A DNA stretch of 64,000 nt from Siphonodentalium dalli. Lineage: Eukaryota; Mollusca; Scaphopoda; Gadilida; Siphonodentaliidae. Where the stretch lies: NCBI GenBank assembly GCA_032622095.1, contig CP136061.1, positions 60,037,301 to 60,101,300 on the forward strand, given 5' to 3'. A program made the translations under genes and the position numbers. The notes under the pieces are model-generated. The model had not been told where the DNA came from. It ran no database searches and was given only the letters and a program-made list of their open reading frames with translations. Every line of letters starts with the position of its first letter. Position 1 is the stretch's first letter. Shown here one piece after another: positions 36,552 to 48,358 of this stretch.

Positions 36552-36870
36552 TTAAGCAACGTGTTGATTAAATTCGAAACAGATATCCTGATTGGTATTT
36601 GTTGATTACTCGTTACTCAACCGCTGGATACAAACCGCTCAACGTGTTGAGGAGACATTTTAGCTGTTTAGTCAACAAGATTTTCAGTGCATGTATAGTT
36701 CTTTTGTTGCGCATTAAATAACAGGATGATAATACTACGAGGAAGCTATATATGGATTCAAGTAACAAACCTTTCATAATAGTGCGCAAAACAACGTTTT
36801 GAAAGTTTTAAAACAGAAATCAATTAATTGTCCAACTCAGTCGTCGTACCTACATGGAAATATGTTTAAT

Positions 36871-37605
36871 CATTTTTACATGTATATATGGATCCGCTTC
36901 GCCAATGGTATTTACGTTCAGTGTGATGACCAACGGCAAAGGACGTCGTTCCTAGATTGATTTTTTTTGGTGTGAGGTAAAAAATGTCAATATTTTTTTC
37001 ATGCAATTCTGACTCTAGATTATAAATCCCAAATTTAAAGGTATATCCCATGCTAGACTATATGATTTTTCCATGCACAAACTTTGCGCAGATGCCAATC
37101 CTGGTGATCATGTACCCATTTATCACAATTCGTGGATAGTCAGGGCTGCAGGCCATTATATGTTAACACTGAGGCCAATGGGAAATAATTACTTCACTGT
37201 AACCTAAAGCACAAAAATAAAAAAAATTCTCATTTGGACCCAGAGGTGGGTTTCCTATCAATATTGACAAACAAACAATTCGAGAACTTGTAGCACGGGT
37301 CATCTTATATTATTTGAGTCGGTGGTAATCAATGAGAAGCAAAAGTTAACCCATCTGGGGCAATTTTTCTTCCAATGTTCACCTCGAAAATCTCCTCTTT
37401 TTTGTCCGTTTTGAGCCCATTTGTGTACCTTTAATGAATGTCATGGTAACCATTCGCGCACTGTACATCGAGGGTCAGTACAAAACTGAAATAAAGACTT
37501 TTCGACGAGCCATAAGAGCAAACCACCTCGTTATCTCATTTATCTGTGGCAGGTCTCTAAAATTTGATGTAAAACATGACCAGTGCAGGGTTAAATGACA
37601 GACAC

Positions 37606-37642
<37 letters not shown>

Positions 37643-37853
37643 TCGTTTACTTTATCGACATGGACCTCACATGGTGACTTTTTAAAGATGTTTTATGTCG
37701 TAATTGTAAACAGGGGTGGGTAAGGAAAGGGTTAATACGACGAAAACAAAGTCATGGATAGAGATTTTTTATTTTATTTTCAAATCAAATGCGAAGAGTC
37801 CAGAGACCGATTTGTGTCATTTTCAGATGGCATGTCATTGATACTGTTGTCAC
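36871..37853. other. Spacer between the two duplication copies
   Basis: No gene recognised. It contains a (GA)n microsatellite at 37605-37642. Confidence 0.5.
37605..37642 (+). repeat. (GA)n microsatellite
   Basis: A nearly pure GA/AG dinucleotide run, interrupted once (gaagag). Confidence 0.9.
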
Positions 37854-38499
37854 TTTAAGTGTCCCCTATGCAAGATGGAGTTATTCCGCTTGCATCACTT
37901 AACAGTAAACGAATGCGATCAAGATATGTAAAATATGCCGCTTGCATGCTTCTCTTCCCAATGATATTAACCACAGAGGAGCACGTTGTCGGGACTTTTG
38001 TCGGTTTCCGAAAAGTTGCATCATTATCGACATTCCAATGAATTGTAAAGGGGCGAAAGGCGGATATACAGAAACTCCTGAAATTAAGACAAGTTTATTT
38101 ATCCTTTTTTTTTCTTCAAAAAATTCAACCTACATGTAAATCCGTTATGAAATCACAATCCTATTATTACATTTATTCGGTGTTTTGCAATATGGGATGC
38201 ATGGATATTAAATGTTATTTCACTCACATTCATCCGCCATTTGACGGGCGATCACATAGTGTTGGTTAATATAAACTGACGCATATCTGACAAGATCCAA
38301 TCGTGCTATAAGTGTGTCATTTCATCGTTCCAATAAGCTGTTAGAAACCAGAAGACATAATTATACTTATCGTACGTGATTAAAAATTTTTGATCACACT
38401 TATGCGATTGATATAATTGTTATTCATGGGCAACCATTATATGTGGAGGTATAATTATTCAAATGTTATCATCCAACCATGTCATGAATGGTCGGTTTG

Positions 38500-39690
38500 A
38501 AAGTATTATCACAACCCGGAGTACATGTTTGGCCAGTGAAAGTACTGTGATACAGTTGAAATATAATTTAAATATATGCATCAGAAGATCTGAAGTGCGC
38601 TGTGCCAATTATGATGCGGCTAACTCTCTCTTTAGTGTTCGCTTTTGTGTGAGCATGGCTCTGCCAGATTGGCCTTCTAATAATTAGTCATTCTAAGTAT
38701 ACAGAATTGACAATAGTGACTCAGAAATAGTGTAAAACCAATGGTCGACCACGATGACGATACAAACGAAAATACCCTGATTATCCCTCTAGATGCTGAT
38801 CTGACCATTCTGAGCGCCGTTCGGATGACCATCAGAGACAAGTGTATACTCGATCAAAAGATTACAATTCAAAGAATATTAACATAACAATACAAAAAGC
38901 TATTGCAATGATAACAACATCTGTAGAAAGGGGCATTTCATTGGATTATACATAACACTGTTGTGGAACCATAGCTTCAGCTGACGCCGCTTGTTTCTAA
39001 ATGTTTTCTCCCAAGCTGATGTGTGCTTTGTTTTACTGCGATTGTGCGTATCTCGTATCCCCGGGCGGGGCTGGTGTTTACAATTCTAATGATAATTATG
39101 AAACCAAGCACAATCTATCTTCCCCTTCGGAAACCAGATATTGTATTCATTACAAATGCATGGCAGTCTTGATCTATATACAAATGCAACAACAATGTAT
39201 ATATGTCGATGTGACTTCTGAATAATGTCGAGACTTTCTGAGTAATTCTGACCGAATCTGAGTTTGGACGCTATGCAACTGGACATAATACATATGCGTA
39301 TCGGCTGGAAGTGAGGAAACTAGATGGCTACATATTGTTAGAACCAGCGCTATCGGTAAAAATAGTTTATTCTATTTCGTGTAACCTCGTCGGGTTCTAT
39401 TCACGAATGATACAATTAACCCTGTCACTTCTACAGAACAATGTAGTCGTTTTGATACACCATGATTTTGACTGAAATGCAACCGTGCGTGCAATCTGGG
39501 GCAGATAATTCCAATGGCTATGACCGATTATGTTCTAAGTTGTTGATTGTGACTGACACTCAGTTTGTAGTCATGCTATCATGTAGACTGTACTTGTATA
39601 GAACGTGGCTAAAACTGCCTTCAAAAGGCATACAGGTGCTTCGATGTACTGGATTTTAATGAGTATGGGTACTCATACGTGCTGTCATAA
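38500..39690. mobile_element. Copy-2-specific insertion, about 1.2 kb, unclassified
   Basis: Copy 1 reads ggtcggttatgaacgcaagaaatgatggcg without a break (about 29858-29890). In copy 2 the two halves are about 1.2 kb apart. The ends (agtattatcacaac... and complement agtatgattatgacagc...) are weakly complementary, which would fit a decayed terminal-inverted-repeat element. No coding region or clear duplication. Confidence 0.4.
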
Positions 39691-39876
39691 TCATACTAAG
39701 AAAGGATGGCGTCATCCATGCAAGAAACCACATGGTAAAGTAAACTAACTCTCGCAATTCTATACCCAGATAATAATGTCTATATGAGTAATAATTGAGT
39801 TATATGTGTGGTTGTGTCAATGACGGTTGTGTAGCATTCAAGTGCGCCATTTTGTTCATGTTGTTCAATTGTATAT

Positions 39877-42800
39877 CTTCTTGTAGAGACTGCACCCGAC
39901 GCATTTACGGTTTGATGGTTGAGGTACACAGTTCTAGACCTTCTCACATAGACTGCACCCGACGCATGTACTGTTTGATGGTGGAGATACACATGTTTAG
40001 ACCTTATCATAGAGACTACACCCGACGCATGTACTGTTTGATGGTGGAGATACACATGTTTAGACCTTCTCACATAGACTGCACCCGACGCATGTACTGT
40101 TTGATGGTGGAGATACACCGTTTTAGACCTTCTCATATAGACTGCACCCGACGCATGTACTGTTTGATGGTGGAGATACACCGTTTTAGACCATCTCACA
40201 TATAGAATGCACCGACGCATGTACTGTTTGATGGTTGAGGTACACAGTTCTAGACCTTCTCACATAGACTGCACCCGACGCATGTACTGTTTGATGGTGG
40301 AGATACACCGTTTTAGACCTTCTCATATATAGAATGCACCCGACGCATGTACTGTTTGATGGTGGAGATACACCGTTTTAGACCATCTCTCATATAGACT
40401 GCACCCGACGCATGTACTGTTTGATGGTGGAGATACACCGCTTTAGACCTTCTCACATAGACTGCACCCGACGCATGTACTGTTTGATGGTGGAGATACA
40501 CCGCTTTAGACCTACTCACATAGACTGTACCCGACGCATGTACTGTTTGATGGCGGAGATACACCGCTTTAGACCTTCTCATATAGACTGTACCCGACGC
40601 ATGTACTGTTTGATGGTGGAGATACACCGCTTTAGACCTTCTCATATAGACTGCACCCGACGCATGTACTGTTTGATGGTGGAGATACACCGTTTTAGAC
40701 CTTCTCACATAGACTGTACCCGACACATGTACTGTTTGATGGTGGAGATACACCGTTTTAGACCTTCTCACATAGACTGTACCCGACACATGTACTGTTT
40801 GATGGTGGAGATACACCGCTTTAGACCTTCTCACATAGACTGCACCCGACGCATGTACTGTTTGATGGTTGAGGTACACAGGTCTAGACCTTATCATAGA
40901 GACTACACCCGACGCATGTACTGTTTGATGGTGGAGATACACATGTTTAGACCTTATCATAGAGACTACACCCGACGCATGTACTGTTTGATGGTGGAGA
41001 TACACATGTTTAGACCTTATCATAGAGACTACACCCGACGCATGTACTGTTTGATGGTGGAGATACACATGTTTAGACCTTATCATAGAGACTACACCCG
41101 ACGCATGTACTGTTTGATGGTGGAGATACACATGTTTAGACCTTCTCACATAGACTGCACCCGACGCATGTACTGTTTGATGGTGGAGATACACATGTTT
41201 AGACCTTCTCACATAGACTGCACCCGGCGCATGTACTGTTTGATGGTGGAGATACACATGTTTAGACCTTATCATAGAGACTACACCCGACGCATGTACT
41301 GTTTGATGGCGGAGATACACCGTTTTAGACCTTCTCATATAGACTGCACCCGACGCATGTACTGTTTGATGGTGGAGATACACCGTTTTAGACCTTCTCA
41401 CATAGACTGTACCCGACACATGTACTGTTTGATGGTGGAGATACACCGTTTTAGACCTTCTCACATAGACTGTACCCGACACATGTACTGTTTGATGGTT
41501 GAGGTACACAGTTCTAGACCTTCTCATATAGACTGCACCCGACGCATGTACTGTTTGGTGGTGGAGATACACCGCTTTAGACCTTCTCATATAGACTGCA
41601 CCCGACACATGTACTGTTTGATGGTGGAGATACACCGTTTTAGACCTTCTCATATAGACTGCACCCGACACATGTACTGTTTGATGGTGGAGATACACCG
41701 TTTTAGACCTTCTCACATAGACTGCACCCGACACATGTACTGTTTGATGGTGGAGATACACCGTTTTAGACCTTCTCACATAGACTGCACCCGACGCATG
41801 TACTGTTTGATGGTGGAGATACACCGTTTTAGACCTTCTCATATAGACTGCACCCGACACATGTACTGTTTGATGGTGGAGATACACCGTTTTAGACCAT
41901 CTCTCATATAGACTGCACCCGACGCATGTACTGTTTGGTGGTGGAGATACACCGTTTTAGACCTTCTCACATAGACTGCACCCGACACATGTACTGTTTG
42001 ATGGTGGAGATACACCGTTTTAGACCTTCTCACATAGACTGCACCCGACACATGTACTGTTTGATGGTGGAGATACATCGTTTTAGACCTTCTCACATAG
42101 ACTGCACCCGACGCATGTACTGTTTGATGGCGGAGATACACCGTTTTAGACCTTCTCATATAGACTGCACCGACACATGTACTGTTTGATGGTGGAGATA
42201 CATCGTTTTAGACCTTCTCACATAGACTGCACCCGACGCATGTACTGTTTGATGGCGGAGATACACCGTTTTAGACCTTCTCTCATATAGAATGCACCCG
42301 ACGCATGTACTGTTTGATGGTGGAGATACACCGTTTTAGACCTTCTCATATAGACTGCACCCGACACATGTACTGTTTGATGGTGGAGATACACCGTTTT
42401 AGACCTTCTCATATAGACTGCACCCGACACATGTACTGTTTGATGGTGGAGATACACCGCTTTAGACCTTCTCATATAGACTGCACCCGACGCATGTACT
42501 GTTTGATGGTGGAGATACACCGTTTTAGATTTCTCATATAGACTGCACCCGACACATGTACTGTTTGATGGTGGAGATACACCGTTTTAGACCATCTCTC
42601 ATATAGACTGCACCCGACGCATGTACTGTTTGGTGGTGGAGATACACCGTTTTAGACCTTCTCATATAGACTGCACCCGACGCATGTACTGTTTGGTGGT
42701 GGAGATACACCGTTTTAGACCTTCTCATATAGACTGCACCCGACGCATGTACTGTTTGGTGGTGGAGATACACCGTTTTAGACCTTCTCATATAGACTGC

Positions 42801-43790
42801 ACCCGACGCATGTACTGTTTGATGGTGGAGATACACCGCTTTAGACCTTCTCACATAGACTGCACCCGACGCATGTACTGTTTGATGGCGGAGATACACC
42901 GCTTTAGACCTTATCATAGAGACTACACCCGACGCATGTACTGTTTGATGGTGGAGATACACCGTTTTAGACCTTATCATAGAGACTACACCCGACGCAT
43001 GTACTGTTTGATGGTGGAGATACACCGCTTTAGACCTTATCATAGAGACTACACCCGACGCATGTACTGTTTGATGGTGGAGATACACCGTTTTAGACCT
43101 TCTCATATAGACTGCACCCGACGCATGTACTGTTTGATGGTGGAGATACACCGTTTTAGACCTTCTCATATAGACTGCACCCGACGCATGTACTGTTTGA
43201 TGGTGGAGATACACCGTTTTAGACCTTCTCATATAGACTGCACCCGACGCATGTACTGTTTGATGGTGGAGATACACCGTTTTAGACCTTCTCATATAGA
43301 CTGCACCGACACATGTACTGTTTTATGGTGGAGATACACTGTTTTAGACCTTCTCACATAGACTGCACCGACGCATGTACTGTTTGATGGCGGAGATACA
43401 CCGGTTTAGACCTTCTCATATATAGAATGCACCCGACGCATGTACTGTTTGATGGTGGAGATACACCGTTTTAGACCATCTCACATATAGAATGCACCCG
43501 ACGCATGTACTGTTTGATGGCGGAGATACACAGTTTTAGACCATCTCACATAGACTGCACCCGACGCATGTACTGTTTGATGGTGGAGATACACCGTTTT
43601 AGACCATCTCACATATAGAATGCACCCGACGCATGTACTGTTTGATGGCGGAGATACACCGGTTTAGACCATCTCACATATAGAATGCACCCGACGCATG
43701 TACTGTTTGATGGCGGAGATACACCGCTTTAGACCTTCTCGTAGAGAGTGCACCCGACGCATGTACTGTTTGATGGTGGAGATACACAGT
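39877..43790. repeat. 63-bp minisatellite, about 60 copies, seeded by lectin exon end
   Basis: Units contain agaccttctca, tagactgcacccgacgcatg, tactgtttgatggtggagat and acac(cg/at)(t/c)ttt; the period is 63 bp. Copy 1 of the duplication has just one such unit (about 30752-30815), where it is the last ~21 codons of exon C'. In copy 2 the right-most unit is likewise the coding end of exon C (minus strand, CVSPPSNSTCVGCTLYEKV), and every further unit lies downstream of its stop. Variant units with ttatcatagagactacac come in adjacent groups (40885-41110, 42905-43060), pointing to local duplication or conversion. Some units carry 2-bp indels. Confidence 0.95.
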
Positions 43791-43973
43791 TGTACAGGCC
43801 ACACCCGCCGTCATCATTGACTGCAATTGCGTCACATCCGGCCACTTGTGCGCAGAATGATGCGCACTCATCTGCGGCAGAAATGGGCAACATTTCTCCG
43901 ATGATCATGAATCTGTCCAGCTGTGATGTCGGGATGAGTCGGAACACTGCGTGTCCTGGTTGTGGATCAATTT
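43729..43973 (-). CDS. Lectin PAN/Apple-type terminal exon (exon C)
   Basis: Proposed last coding exon of the lectin gene. Acceptor cttctttgcag precedes it. The first two bases complete a Glu codon with the single G left by exon B, then IDPQPGHAVFRLIPTSQLDR, DECASFCAQVAGCDAIAV, GGCGLYNC and SNSTCVGCTLYEKV, then TAA. The cysteine pattern and GCDA/CGLY strands resemble PAN/Apple modules, which bind proteins or glycans in secreted proteins. The stop is created where the GTC TAA of the first minisatellite unit begins. The exon C' paralogue differs by extending two codons. No poly-A site could be assigned; the minisatellite would be its 3' UTR. Confidence 0.75.
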
Positions 43974-44059
43974 CTGCAAAGAAGCGTGCGTGCATGCATG
44001 AAATCTCCACATTCTTATTACTGTATACAGTTTTACATTATCAACATAGACTGTATTAA

Positions 44060-44955
44060 GAATAGACAATTTGTGGGCTATGTTGTGCAGAATGCGTTAA
44101 TCATAATTATTATAGATTAATCCTCTAAATTCACACGTGTGTTCCTGGTCGTCGGTTTAAGGTACAAATGTAATAGCGTAAGGATGGCTGAGATAGTTGC
44201 CCGGACGGACAGAGAACACTAGTTCCAGGTGAACAAAGATGGATATTTCTACAACGGAAAACCAGAACAACGTCATTTGCCCCTCGTTTTATATGGTGAA
44301 CGTACACACCACATTCCATTTAGATTTGATAACTCATGGCTGAGATATATACCCGAACCGAGTGTGGGATGTTCAGATGGACAGACAAACTAATGCCTGG
44401 ACAAAATCAATCCAATATACCCCCCTTCGAAAAGTGGGGGTATAAACATACAAACGAGACAGATTAGATGCAAATGTGGTCACAAGTGACACATAACGTC
44501 ACAGTTTTGAAAATAAACTGTCGGTAGCCGTCTGTACATCAGTGATTACAATTTTGAGCAGTTAATCGTATAGTTGGAGATATTAAAGATGCACGGCTCT
44601 ATTTGACACCTAATTAGTCAAACTATCCTGGGTAATTTTTAGCTTACCAGGCAGAAGCTAAACATAATACTTGCATGACCATTATTTGGGCCATGGCACA
44701 TGGCAGGCGAAAATCCACAAAAGATTATCCATTTTACCTTGAAAACGAGAACAAAATATCTTAATTGAGAGCACTCAGTATAAACATGCTGCTTATGAGA
44801 AATTAAAGCATGGAAGCTCTTTATCAGACGAAAATTGGAATGTTATATATATGGCTATATATGTATGTCCATAGTATCGTTTCTGTTAGCTGTGCGTTTA
44901 TTACACGGACGAAAAACTGATCAACAGACTGATCAACAATTCTTTTAGGAACAAC
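44060..44955. other. Intron DNA of the lectin gene (copy 2)
   Basis: Homologous to 31080-32040. It contains no recognisable exon and on the minus strand lies between exons B and C. Confidence 0.6.
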
Positions 44956-44982
44956 ATGTATACTTCTTTCGTTGCGTATTAA

Positions 44983-45328
44983 GGGCACGGATGGCCTTCG
45001 CGGTGGTATGCTGTTAAAATAGTCACACCCGTTAAAACTGCCAAAAGCAGAAAGAATATTAAAATATAGACTTATTGTTATACCAATCAAAAATACCACG
45101 TAAATAGTATGCTATTGTCAATTTCCTACGCTGTGTTATGTAAACAAAAGCCAGGTTATGTAACATAAAAAAGCGTAGGCGTACGAACTTGACAATAACA
45201 TACTATTTATGCTATATTATGATTGGTATAAGAACAAAGTCTGTCAATATTTTAATATTCTTTCTGTTTATGGTGCTTTATTTGTGGACTATTATAGCAG
45301 CATACCCACCACGAAGGTCATCGTGCCT
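44983..45328. mobile_element. TTAA-flanked foldback MITE, 346 bp
   Basis: Nearly its whole length folds on itself: ggcacggatggccttcgcgg at the left pairs with the right-hand ccacgaaggtcatcgtgcc, and the interior cagaaagaatattaaaatat has its complement at about 45240. It is flanked by TTAA on the left and ttag (one change) on the right. Copy 1 of the duplication has the unoccupied site (cgcattaaataacagg at about 36707). Same family as 36061-36551. Confidence 0.8.
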
Positions 45329-45499
45329 TTAGTATACCGGATGAAAATACTACGTACGATGAAGCAATATATGGTTCAAGAGACAATCCTTTTATAATTA
45401 TGCGCATGCATAACCACGTTTTGAATGTTTTAAAACAGAAAACAATAAATCGCCCAACTCAGTCGTCGTGGCTACATGTAAATAGGTTTAATAAACTTC

Positions 45500-46180
45500 G
45501 GCATCCAAAACCCGGATCCCGTCTCCAAGATTCCCTGTTCAAATATCCAAACCAACAACATTGCGATTGTGTGAAATTAGGGGTACAACTGGAACGTGTA
45601 GTCTATTTAAATTACATATGGACAGGGAACTATTGCACCGTGACAATTATATGTGACGAACAGTCCGCGCTACATACAATATTCACGAACCTAATTTCAA
45701 CGCCATGTACATGATTTCAATGTTGTATTGCGTTATTTGCTAAACTAATCAATTAATTCATATGAAGGTGGACCGGACCGCTTTTGATCGGTCCATACAT
45801 GAAACCGGACTTCAGAGGACTGAACCGTATCGGACTGGACCACTATGCTATTGGAGAGGCCCACCATAGGTGATCCTGTCCGGTCCGCATCCCTAATGCC
45901 GAAACGAATATAGGTGGTTTCCGTTTCCTATAAATCCTGGACAACAAGCCGTTTCCTTGAAGGCACCAGTGAATGCGCGTGGGCTGCGGGGATCGAAACT
46001 CGCTTCTTTTCTAAAACATTGAATTGCAAGGGCAATTTGCATTAATGTTTTATATTCTCTTTGTAAACAACATCGGATATTATATTATTGTTTCAAATCA
46101 ACCGATATATTTCCAGTGGTAATTCCGAATTATGATATCTTGTATTCCATATTCTATTGAATTAGTTGTAAGATAATTTA
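45500..46180. other. Lectin intron DNA with a GGACCGGAC inverted pair
   Basis: At 45769-45895 ggaccggaccgc at the left is complementary to tgtccggtccgcatcccta at the right; the latter resembles a hAT-type end (complement tagggatgcggacc). It is too decayed to define an element. No exon is seen. Confidence 0.4.
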
Positions 46181-46184
46181 GATA

Positions 46185-46290
46185 ATTTATCAACACCCCA
46201 GATGGCGCGGTATTCAAATCTCGTTTCCTTCTCCGCGCGGCAATCAACTCGCCATGGTGGACTGGTCGATATATACGGCCCGGATAAGAT
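46185..46290 (-). repeat. Possible tRNA-related SINE remnant
   Basis: On the minus strand tggcgagttg resembles an A box. About 35 nt later agatttgaataccgcgccat resembles a B box with the flanking sequence common in tRNA-derived SINEs. Both boxes are imperfect, so the call is tentative. Confidence 0.25.
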
Positions 46291-46358
46291 AGCTCGACCT
46301 CAATGGGGATCTCGGAAACCCACATGGTGGTGCTAACGTATATGAATTTCCTGCTCAC

Positions 46359-46573
46359 CGAATGGCTTCATGCATACATATGGCCAAATCATTTCGCACC
46401 CAAGATCGTGCCAGTCAGCATACACCGAGTTCATTGCTCCACACCATTCACCTATCAATCCAGGATTTGCTGCTGCCCAATTGAACCAGCTCAATGCTTC
46501 TCCGCTGAGGAATGTCCACATGTTGTTTTGTTGTTTATCCCGAAATCCAAGCCAGTAGTACGATGCGGTAACA
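46359..46573 (-). CDS. C-type lectin domain exon, second half (exon B)
   Basis: Acceptor ttgacag at 46574-46580; donor gtgagc from 46358. Joined to exon A it reads ISVTASYYWLGFRDKQQNM, where WLGF matches the WIGL core of C-type lectin folds, then WTFLSGEALSWFNWAAANPG, EWCGAM, ADWHDLGC and WPYVCMKPF. The two terminal cysteines and the W-rich strand are in the right places. The calcium/sugar motifs are not canonical: NWAAANPG lacks EPN/QPD and ADWHD replaces WND, so calcium-dependent mannose or galactose binding is doubtful. The exon ends with one base of a codon completed by exon C or C'. Confidence 0.85.
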
Positions 46574-47149
46574 CTGTCAATGAAACAATGAAGTAAAGCA
46601 AACTATGGTTTATTGTAGTTTGTGTTGAATATTTGTCGCACTCTGTTTAAGCGCACTCTGATTTGTCGAGATAACAGATAACTTTGCTTTTGATTTACCA
46701 GCATTGCCCGCTGATGGGTGAAACAATATTTGAACGGAGCACGTTGCAATTGAAAACACGGGTCAAATGCGTAACGGAACAGCCGGTAGTCGTGTAATCG
46801 AGCGCAAGCGCAAGTTGTTTACTGTTGTAACAATTCAACTTATTCAATGAAATAAACAGACGAAACGTTCCTTATAGTTCAGCCATTTATTCAGAAGTGA
46901 GGAAGTACACAAACCGGCCTTGAACTGTATAAAGTAGGCCAAATCTAAAAGTCATGCAACAAGAGTACATTAACAGTTCGACCTTCACCTCATATACACA
47001 ATAGTTCACGCCCATAACGTCACACAACATATCACAACTATAGGCACAGTGCTAATCGATTATCAGGAAGTTACATGTTCAATGCGGTTCATAATAATTA
47101 TTATGGAACGTGTCCAGAGAGTTGATATACATGAAGAAGATATCTCACT

Positions 47150-48176
47150 TCAGGCATGTAATATTCGTTTTTCAAAGATAATTTCGCATAGATAATATGT
47201 TTCTTGTTTCGGTAAATTAATGTCCCGGAAATATTGAGTGGCTCGTTTGTCGTCGGTGTAACCACGTTTCAACGCTACATGATTGTACAAAGCATTTTTG
47301 AAAGATATTTTCTCATAAATAATTTGGTTGCTTGCATGTTTGGTGAATTGCTGACCAGAAAAAAACGAGTTGTTGCCAATGTTACAGATTTTTTCAAAAA
47401 TATAACATGTTGCCTGTTTCATGGAATTATCGCATATCTCCTTTTTCACGGCTATGATGCATTTTTTCCATACTTGTTCACAGATAAAATGTTGCCGACT
47501 CTTGTCTTGGTTTCTTTCCACAATTGTGGTTGTAACATCAGAAGAATGTTTGTATCATGTTGCTGGCAGAAGAAATGCACACCTAAAATATTTTGAACTT
47601 CAAAAATGTTTAGGTATTCTGATTAAATTATGACTGAAAAAGATCGATAAGTAACGACGGATTATGACGATAATAATGACGATGACGATAATAATGAAGA
47701 TGGCGAGGATGATGATAACGTTGCTGATGATGTAGTCATATACAGTACATGTAAGACCAACTGAGAGTATGGTTTGATTATTTGATATGTTCGACATCAC
47801 TCACATGTTCCATTCTCCATCGGTAACAATTTGCATATTATATAGCCTTCACACGAGATTTCCATAACTCTTTTGATGGGAGGAACCCAGAACTAATAAG
47901 TTCATTGACAATATCCGTAAGGTTATATTTATCTACGATAGCGATATCATTGCCAATACACGAGATTTTCTTGGATTGTAAGTTTAGATAGTGATGGAAT
48001 TTTGATTCAAAGACAAAAAATGATGCATAAGTTCGAGTTTCTCGCAGAAAGAAATACCGAGACATAGAGAAAGTCCACATGAAAATACACCAGATCTGTA
48101 CATTACGATAGAGCTTTGTGGTATAATACCACATGTATATAGGCCAGCACTGCATGCTGAGCATCAGTAAATACAT
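47150..48176 (-). other. Two unexplained open frames in the lectin intron
   Basis: Minus-strand frames at 47150-47521 (123 codons) and 47838-48176 (112 codons). The second has protein-like composition in its last ~70 residues (RETRTYASFFVFESKFHHYL, then IVDKYNLTDIVNELISSGFL). I recognise neither. They lie between CTLD exons A and B, where they cannot be part of the lectin domain. They could be a nested gene, a mobile-element relic or chance. A GAT-rich stretch at 47650-47735 separates them. Confidence 0.25.
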
Positions 48177-48358
48177 TTTGGTAATTGGTTTTATTTACCA
48201 TTAATAAAGTTATTATAAACAAAGAGTTGCAAGTACAATGGAGATAGACGTAGCCTGGTTGGATATTCGGGATTCGAGTATGCATGTCACGCTGTGTAGG
48301 AACACCTTTTACCAAAGCTCGGTAATCAACGCACACGGAAAAATATGGCGACAACGAG

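Larger units (their letters stand above)
32041..36689. mobile_element. CACTG-ended DNA transposon (CMC/EnSpm-like), 4.65 kb
   Basis: The inverted ends are CACTGAAAATCTCGTTGAC (left) and the complement of gtcaacaagattttcagtg (right), one mismatch in 19. The flanks duplicate CA. In copy 2 of the segmental duplication the unoccupied site reads ggaacaacatgtatac at about 44949. Subterminal motifs resembling tactcaac/gttgagta recur at both ends (about 32090-32150 and 35410-35510, 36600-36670). CACTG ends, a 2-bp duplication and subterminal repeats fit the CACTA-Mirage-Chapaev group. No transposase frame is recognisable. Much of its length is later nested insertions. Confidence 0.75.
23287..36870 (+). 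repeat. Segmental duplication, copy 1
   Basis: Matches copy 2 (37854-45490) in the same order and orientation. Paired blocks: 23287-23530 with 37854-38100; about 26030-26366 plus 29770-30000 with about 38145-38500 plus 39690-39790; 30656-32040 with 39790-39880 plus 43790-44955; 36690-36870 with about 44955-45490. Copy 1 is longer because of insertions at 26367-29769, 30001-30655 and 32041-36689, each missing from copy 2. The copies differ by many substitutions and small indels, so the duplication is not recent. The outer limits are approximate. Confidence 0.85.
37854..45490 (+). repeat. Segmental duplication, copy 2
   Basis: Partner of 23287-36870. It lacks the three large insertions of copy 1, but has its own additions: about 38500-39690, the 63-bp minisatellite (39877-43790) and a TTAA MITE (44983-45328). 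A stretch matching 23530-26030 of copy 1 is absent. Confidence 0.85.

Noticed and set aside
40313-41911. Open frames of about 500 codons on both strands of the minisatellite
   Set aside because: The 63-bp unit is a multiple of three and lacks stops in two frames, so long frames follow automatically on both strands. The peptides are pure 21-residue repeats without a start, splice or domain context. The real exon frame ends at the first unit.
39877-43790. CRISPR-like array
   Set aside because: Direct repeats are contiguous with no unique spacers, the surroundings are eukaryotic, and there are no cas genes. It is a minisatellite.
47654-47735. Acidic repeat protein in GAT-rich stretch
   Set aside because: Imperfect trinucleotide low-complexity DNA. 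The frames on either strand are simple Ile/Val or Met/Thr runs.
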